Below are positions 60,163 through 64,000 of a stretch of 64,000 nucleotides of DNA, piece by piece. The position numbers were made by a program, and so were the translations under genes. How positions within the stretch are numbered: the first letter of the stretch is position 1; every line of letters starts with the position of its first letter. This DNA comes from Streptomyces sp. Je 1-332 (lineage in GTDB: Bacteria; Actinomycetota; Actinomycetes; Streptomycetales; Streptomycetaceae), in contig NZ_CP160402.1 in NCBI RefSeq assembly GCF_040730185.1, positions 1,798,001 through 1,862,000 of the forward strand, in the 5' to 3' direction. The notes under the pieces are model-generated. The model ran no database searches and was not told the origin of the DNA. It saw nothing but the letters and a program-made list of their open reading frames with translations.

Positions 60163-61152
60163 TCAGTTGTGGCTGTGCAGCACGTCGTTCAGACCGCCCC
60201 ACACCGCGTTGTTCGGGCGGGCCTCGACGGCGCCGGTGACCGAGTTGCGGCGGAAGAGGATGTTCGAGGCGCCGGAGAGCTCACGGGCCTTGACGATCTG
60301 CCCGTCGGGCATGGTCACGCGGGTGCCCGCGGTGACGTACAGGCCGGCCTCGACGACGCACTCGTCACCGAGCGCGATGCCGACGCCCGCCTCGGCGCCG
60401 ATCAGGCAGCGCTCGCCGATCACGATGCGGACGTTGCCGCCGCCGGAGAGGGTGCCCATCGTGGAGGCGCCGCCACCGATGTCGGAGCCGTCACCGACGA
60501 CGACACCGGCGGAGATGCGGCCCTCGACCATGGAGGTGCCGAGCGTGCCCGCGTTGAAGTTCACGAAGCCCTCGTGCATGACGGTCGTGCCCTCGGCGAG
60601 GTGCGCGCCGAGCCGCACGCGGTCGGCGTCGGCGATCCGGACGCCCTTCGGCGCGACGTAGTCGGTCATGCGCGGGAACTTGTCGACCGAGGTCACGGCG
60701 AGGTGCAGGCCCTCGGCGCGGGCGTTGAGCCTGACCTTCTCGACGTCGTCCACGGCGACCGGGCCGAGCGAGGTCCAGGCGACGTTGGCCAGGAAGGCGA
60801 ACTGGCCGTCGAGGTTCACACCGTGCGGCTTGACCAGACGGTGCGAGAGCAGGTGCAGGCGCAGGTAGACGTCGTGGGCGTCAAGCGGCTTGTCGTCGAG
60901 GGAGGCGATGACCGTACGGACGGCGATGGTCTCCACGCCACGGCGGGCGTCCTGGCCGATGGCCTTGGCCGCGCCGTCGCCGAGCAGCTGCACGGCACGC
61001 TCGGCGGAGAGCCGCTCGGTGCCTGCGGGGCCCGCTTCGGCGACGAGCTCGGGCGCGGGGAACCAGGTGTCGAGAACGGTGCCGTCGGCGGTGAGAGTGG
61101 CGAGGCCTGTGGCAACGGCGCCGGTGGTGCGGGAAGCGTTCGTGTCGGTCAT
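60163..61152 (-). CDS. dapD: 2,3,4,5-tetrahydropyridine-2,6-dicarboxylate N-succinyltransferase
   Basis: Succinyl-CoA-dependent step of the succinylase route to diaminopimelate. The 329-residue protein is the long actinobacterial DapD: an N-terminal alpha/beta domain, a central left-handed beta-helix with hexapeptide turns (about residues 165-270; [46 protein letters not shown]) and a C-terminal cap. ATG 61152 is the start. It serves the same pathway as the nearby dapA. Confidence 0.94.
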   Translation of the reverse strand: MTDTNASRTTGAVATGLATLTADGTVLDTWFPAPELVAEAGPAGTERLSAERAVQLLGDGAAKAIGQDARRGVETIAVRTVIASLDDKPLDAHDVYLRLHLLSHRLVKPHGVNLDGQFAFLANVAWTSLGPVAVDDVEKVRLNARAEGLHLAVTSVDKFPRMTDYVAPKGVRIADADRVRLGAHLAEGTTVMHEGFVNFNAGTLGTSMVEGRISAGVVVGDGSDIGGGASTMGTLSGGGNVRIVIGERCLIGAEAGVGIALGDECVVEAGLYVTAGTRVTMPDGQIVKARELSGASNILFRRNSVTGAVEARPNNAVWGGLNDVLHSHN

Positions 61153-61194
61153 GGGGAAAACCTAACCGGCGCCACACCACCCGAGCGAACCGGT

Positions 61195-61233
61195 CTCAGG
61201 AACCGGGCTCAGGAACCGGGCTCAGGAACCGGG
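61195..61233. repeat. three tandem 13-bp CTCAGGAACCGGG repeats
   Basis: Three copies directly downstream of (and into) the end of the tetR gene. Because 13 is not a multiple of three, the copies place a minus-strand TGA in each of the three frames (ending at 61196, 61209 and 61222). The third supplies the tetR stop. Confidence 0.75.
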
Positions 61234-61797
61234 CCCCGGGGCGACGCCCTCCGCCCCCGCCCCCGGCACAAGCCGCCCGAACACCTCGCGGGCGTACGCC
61301 TCGTCGTACCGCCCGCCCGTGAGCAGCACCTGCAGTGAGATGCCGTCCACGAGCGCGACCAGTGCCTGTGCGGTGACGGGGTCGGTGCGGCGGCGCAGGA
61401 CCTCGGCGAGGCCGTCCCCGCACTCCGCCGCCACGGCCCGCAGCGCGGGCTTGCGCAGGGCGGCCAGGTAGAGCTCGTACTCCAGCTCCAGCTCCGTGCG
61501 GTCCCCGGCGAGCCACTGACCGAGCAGCTCGGCGAGCTCGTCGGCGAGGTCGATCCGCGGATCCTCGAACGCGCCACTCGCGGTGACCGTCTTGGCGAAC
61601 CCTTCGTTGGCCTGCCGCAGCGCGGCCACCAGCAGGTCGTCGAGCGTCTTGAAGTGGTACGTGGTCGAACCGAGCGGCACGTCGGCCTCGGCGGCGACCG
61701 AGCGATGGCTGAGCCCGCCTATCCCCTTGTCCGCCACCACCCGGATCGCGGCGTCGATGATCCGCTGCCGCCGCTCGGGGTCGTAACGCCGGGCCAT
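61222..61797 (-). CDS. TetR family transcriptional regulator
   Basis: A 191-residue repressor. N-terminal helix-turn-helix: RQRIIDAAIRVVADKGIGGLSHRSVAAEADVPLGSTTYHFKTLDDLL. The ligand-binding C-terminal part is helical with YLAALRKPALRAVAAECGDG. Its ATG overlaps the SMR gene stop by one base (TGATG), so the two form one operon, and it probably represses that operon. Two palindromic boxes upstream of the SMR gene are its likely sites. Confidence 0.9.
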   Translation of the reverse strand: MARRYDPERRQRIIDAAIRVVADKGIGGLSHRSVAAEADVPLGSTTYHFKTLDDLLVAALRQANEGFAKTVTASGAFEDPRIDLADELAELLGQWLAGDRTELELEYELYLAALRKPALRAVAAECGDGLAEVLRRRTDPVTAQALVALVDGISLQVLLTGGRYDEAYAREVFGRLVPGAGAEGVAPGPGS

Positions 61798-62117
61798 CAA
61801 TGCGCCCCGCCGAGGTTGAGCACGACGACACCCACGATCACGAGGGCGATCCCCGAGATCTTGACGAGGCTGGCGGACTCGCCCATGAAGATCATCCCGA
61901 TGGCGGCGACCGCGGCGGTCCCGATCCCCGCCCAGATCGCGTAGGCGGTGCCGACGGACAGCGTCTTCAGCGTCTGCGCGAGCAGCGTGAAGGCGATCAC
62001 GTATCCGGCGACGGTGATCAGCGATGGCCAGAGCTTGCTGAACCCTTCGCTGTACTTCATGGCCGTCGTCCCGGCCACCTCCGCCGCGATAGCCGCGGCC
62101 AGCAGTCCGTATCCCAT
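61797..62117 (-). CDS. SMR-family multidrug efflux protein (EmrE/Sug-like)
   Basis: A 106-residue, four-helix proton antiporter of the small multidrug resistance family. The key Glu is in helix 1 (LLAAAIAAEVAGTTAMKYSEGF). AYAIWAGIGTAAVAAIGMIFMGE and LVIVGVVVLNL match the family. The ATG has no ribosome site upstream, fitting leaderless translation. First gene of an operon with tetR. Confidence 0.9.
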   Translation of the reverse strand: MGYGLLAAAIAAEVAGTTAMKYSEGFSKLWPSLITVAGYVIAFTLLAQTLKTLSVGTAYAIWAGIGTAAVAAIGMIFMGESASLVKISGIALVIVGVVVLNLGGAH

Positions 62118-62154
62118 GCGTACGAGTGTACACAGCGTTGCGTACGACCGTACA
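62117..62154. promoter_or_regulatory. two palindromic TetR-operator candidates 22 bp apart
   Basis: GTACGACCGTAC (62142-62153) is a perfect 5+2+5 palindrome, and GTACGAGTGTAC (62120-62131) is the same with one change. Both sit in 16-bp direct repeats (TGCGTACGA core) with a 22-bp period, just before the SMR start codon. Two turns of helix between sites suits two regulator dimers. Confidence 0.65.
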
Positions 62155-62253
62155 TAAACCGGCTGAGCGGACCGGTTAAGGTGACGCGATCACTGTGGGG
62201 GGCCACAGCGAGCACACGCGGAACGCCGCACGGAGCTACGGAGCACAAGAGCG

Positions 62254-63402
62254 ATGTCAGACCCATCGGGGTGGGGGCCGGGGCCACAGGGGCCAGGGCC
62301 GCATGCAGGGCCATATCCGGGGCCGTATTCGGGTCCATATCCGGGGCCGTATCCGGGGCCGTATCCGGGGCCGTATCCGCCGGGCTGGGGCTGGACACCC
62401 CCGCCCCCGCCGCCCAAGCCCGGTGTCATCCCCCTCGCACCACTCGGCGCCAACCACATTCTCGGCGGCGCCTTCGCGACGATGCGGCACTACGCCAAGC
62501 CCCTGTTCGGCACCGCCGCCGCGGCCTACGGCCTGCTCACCGTCGTCGCCGTGGCAGGTCTCGGGCTCGCCTACTTCGCGACGCGGGAGCATGTCAGCGC
62601 CGTGTACGAGCCGGGCGCGGACTTCTCCTGGGACGACGGCAGGCCGATCCTCGTCGCGTTCGGCCTGGCGTGGCTGCTTTTCATGCTCGCCACGCTGGTC
62701 GTCAACTCGTTCGTCCAGGCCTCGTGCGCCGCCACGCTGCAGGAGGCGGTCCTCGGCCGTCCGGCGACGTTCGGCGCGGTCCGGCGCAGGGCGTGGTCAC
62801 GGACGCCGTCCGTGCTGGCCGTGACCTTGCTGCTCTCGCTGATCCTGATGCTGCCGGTGGCCGCTTTCCTGCTGGTCCTCTTCTCCCTCCTCTTCCTGAT
62901 GATGACCCAGTCGATCATCCCCATCGGCCTGGTCTTCCCGTTGTTCCTGCTGACGATGCCGCTCGCGGCCTGGCTGTACGTCCTGTTCGCCTTCGCCCCG
63001 GCGGCCGCGGTCCTCGAAACGGCGTCGCCCTTCACGGCGTTGCGGCGCTCCGTGCGCCTGGTGCGCGGCGCCTGGTGGCGCACCTTCGGCATCTCGCTGC
63101 TCGCGGGCCTCATCGTGCTGGGCGTCTCGCTCGCCCTGCGACTCCCCCTGCAGTTCGCCGCCCCGACCCCGCCGCCGGTCGACCCGGACGACTCCGCGTC
63201 GGCCTACTTCCTCGACCAACTGCGCTCCCAGTTCGGCCTGTACGCCGTTCTCGGCCTCGTCGGCAGCTTCCTCACCCAGCTGGCCGCCACCGTGTTCCTG
63301 CCGCTGGTGACCGCCCTGATGTACCTCGACCGCCGCATCCGCAAGGAGGGCCTGGCGCAGACCCTGGCGGAAGCCTCATCGGCCCCGCAGCCGGTGCCGT
63401 AG
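62254..63402 (+). CDS. integral membrane protein (YciC/DUF7847-like)
   Basis: A 382-residue protein. The first 55 residues are a Pro/Gly/Tyr-rich low-complexity tail (PYPG repeats) facing the cytoplasm. After it come about six membrane helices in two sets, with LGANHILGGAFATMRHYAKPLFG and PFTALRRSVRLVRGAWWRTFGISLLAG, typical of the glycerophosphoryl-diester-phosphodiesterase-membrane-domain/YciC-like family of Gram-positives. Function unknown. A terminator between it and sufT closes the transcript. Confidence 0.8.
   Translation: MSDPSGWGPGPQGPGPHAGPYPGPYSGPYPGPYPGPYPGPYPPGWGWTPPPPPPKPGVIPLAPLGANHILGGAFATMRHYAKPLFGTAAAAYGLLTVVAVAGLGLAYFATREHVSAVYEPGADFSWDDGRPILVAFGLAWLLFMLATLVVNSFVQASCAATLQEAVLGRPATFGAVRRRAWSRTPSVLAVTLLLSLILMLPVAAFLLVLFSLLFLMMTQSIIPIGLVFPLFLLTMPLAAWLYVLFAFAPAAAVLETASPFTALRRSVRLVRGAWWRTFGISLLAGLIVLGVSLALRLPLQFAAPTPPPVDPDDSASAYFLDQLRSQFGLYAVLGLVGSFLTQLAATVFLPLVTALMYLDRRIRKEGLAQTLAEASSAPQPVP
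62309..62380 (+). repeat. 12-bp coding repeat for the PYPG tail
   Basis: Six imperfect copies of a 12-bp unit (GGGCCGTATCCG type), each encoding Pro-Tyr-Pro-Gly or close. Copy number is likely to vary between strains. Confidence 0.75.
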
Positions 63403-63442
63403 AAACGGTCACGTGCCGTAGAAACAGTCGTGCCGTAGAAAC
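63394..63442 (+). repeat. three GTGCCGTAGAAAC repeats at the 3' end of the membrane-protein gene
   Basis: Copies at 63394-63406, 63413-63425 and 63430-63442. The first includes the TAG stop. They lead directly into the terminator hairpin. Confidence 0.7.
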
Positions 63443-63445
63443 AGC

Positions 63446-63477
63446 TCGGCCCCCCGCGCCGAAGCGCGGGGGGCCGA
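63446..63477. terminator. hairpin terminator with CGAA loop
   Basis: Perfect 14-bp stem TCGGCCCCCCGCGC / GCGCGGGGGGCCGA with a CGAA tetraloop, between convergent genes. Confidence 0.85.
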
Positions 63478-63493
63478 ACCATGGGTGCGTGTC

Positions 63494-63829
63494 TCAGACG
63501 TTGAACCCGAGCGCCCGAAGCTGCTCGCGGCCGTCGTCCGTGATCTTGTCCGGGCCCCACGGCGGCATCCAGACCCAGTTGATCCGGAGCTCGTTGACGA
63601 TGCCGTCGGTGGCGGACTTGGCCTGGTCCTCGATGACGTCCGTCAGCGGGCAGGCCGCCGAGGTGAGCGTCATGTCGATCGTCGCGATGTTCGCGTCGTC
63701 GACGTGGATGCCGTAGATCAGGCCCAAGTTGACGACGTCGATGCCCAGCTCGGGGTCGACCACGTCGTACAGCGCCTCGCGGACCTCTTCTTCGGAGGCC
63801 GGCTTGGTCAGGGTCTCGTTCTCGCTCAT
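63494..63829 (-). CDS. sufT: metal-sulfur cluster assembly factor (SufT/MIP18, DUF59)
   Basis: A 111-residue DUF59 protein that helps mature iron-sulfur proteins. Blocks VREALYDVVDPELGIDVVNLGLIYGI and TLTSAACPLTDVIEDQAKSAT carry the conserved Asp-Pro-Glu and the Cys. The ATG overlaps the stop of sufU (ATGA), so it is the last gene of a SUF operon running in from the right. Confidence 0.92.
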   Translation of the reverse strand: MSENETLTKPASEEEVREALYDVVDPELGIDVVNLGLIYGIHVDDANIATIDMTLTSAACPLTDVIEDQAKSATDGIVNELRINWVWMPPWGPDKITDDGREQLRALGFNV

Positions 63830-64000
63830 GCGGTCTTCCTCTCAGCGACGTCGTCGGTACCGAGTGCCTGCGCCGTCGCGTCCTTCCACGCCATCCAGCT
63901 CAGCAGAGCACACTTCACCCGCGCCGGGTACTTCGAGACCCCGGCGAACGCGACGGCGTCCTCCAGGACCTCCTCCATCGCGTCGTCCGGCTCCAGCTTG
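63826..64000 (-). CDS. sufU: SufU-type Fe-S cluster assembly protein, C-terminal part
   Basis: Only the last 57 codons are in the window, so the gene is cut at the right edge. The frame reads ...EDAVAFAGVSKYPARVKCALL...WMAWKDAT, with the third conserved cysteine of SufU in RVKCALL. SufU accepts sulfur from the SufS desulfurase. The stop overlaps the sufT start by four bases. Confidence 0.85.
   Translation of the reverse strand, partial: KLEPDDAMEEVLEDAVAFAGVSKYPARVKCALLSWMAWKDATAQALGTDDVAERKTA

Noticed and set aside
62309..62380. CRISPR-like array from regular 12-bp repeats
   Set aside because: The units are contiguous, coding for PYPG, with no spacers and no cas genes.
1..64000. Antibiotic gene cluster, prophage, integrative element, tRNA or rRNA genes
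   Set aside because: I saw no polyketide or peptide synthetase, integrase, phage structural gene, att-like duplication, tRNA cloverleaf or rRNA signature in the window.

Overview
The window is high-GC chromosomal DNA from an actinomycete, almost certainly a Streptomyces. Supporting signs are strong G/C at third codon positions, many GTG starts with four-base stop/start overlaps, a complete ectABCD cluster, a LAETG-anchored surface protein of the SCO1860 type beside the cobalamin genes, and many copies of a Streptomyces-style intergenic hairpin repeat. I noticed no in-frame TTA leucine codon in the called genes, but I did not check exhaustively. I see no rRNA, tRNA, CRISPR array, insertion sequence or prophage. 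This looks like conserved core chromosome with sugar, stress and regulatory genes interspersed.

Layout. 1-9244: a cobalamin (corrin ring) operon, cobB (5' cut by the window edge)-cobI-[ZIP transporter on the other strand]-cobM-cobL-cbiG/cobJ-cobH-cbiX-cobC, mostly linked by 4-bp overlaps. 9436-13693: LAETG surface protein, amidohydrolase, class-V aminotransferase, DinB/DUF664 protein. 14026-17508: ectABCD for ectoine and 5-hydroxyectoine. 17595-24229: alkene reductase/MarR pair, PLP enzyme, DsbA-like oxidoreductase, GNAT, GlxA-type regulator, MFS exporter. 24374-30468: 2-ketoglutarate-semialdehyde-type dehydrogenase with an IclR regulator, GNAT, and a membrane protein/sensor kinase/response regulator operon. 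30552-36370: penicillin-binding protein, secreted HAD phosphatase, TIGR03086 protein, MFS transporter, secreted S37-type tripeptidyl aminopeptidase. 36440-39686: a uronate/aldarate locus (unknown CFCxxC protein, KdgD-type dehydratase, uronate dehydrogenase). 40031-45080: DeoR regulator with a polyol-type ABC importer and a zinc polyol dehydrogenase. 45292-54996: TerD protein, ACC deaminase with GntR regulator, PhoX phosphatase, SDR, an unknown acidic protein, a secreted nuclease. 55060-64000: SRPBCC, ABM and SDR proteins, an unknown Cys-rich protein with a micro-ORF, dapA, lipoprotein, dapD, TetR/SMR efflux pair, a membrane protein, then sufT and the end of sufU.

How the genes work together. 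The cob genes build the corrin ring from precorrin-2 onward. They include CbiX and CbiG, usually linked to the anaerobic route, beside CobI/J/M/L/H-type enzymes. Uronate dehydrogenase, KdgD and the dehydrogenase at 24988-26517 could cover three steps of an oxidative hexuronate pathway ending in 2-oxoglutarate. The lactonase and aldarate dehydratase are not in view. DapA and DapD serve lysine and diaminopimelate synthesis.

The most notable non-gene signals are: (i) copies of intergenic repeat elements sitting in frame inside two coding genes, cobB and phoX; (ii) four AACGGGCAC repeats in near-helical phase upstream of deoR; (iii) two near-palindromes exactly 22 bp apart upstream of the SMR/TetR operon; (iv) two identical TTGGTCGGCCAA boxes between the MarR gene and the alkene reductase gene. 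All functional calls come from reading the sequence. No database search was run.
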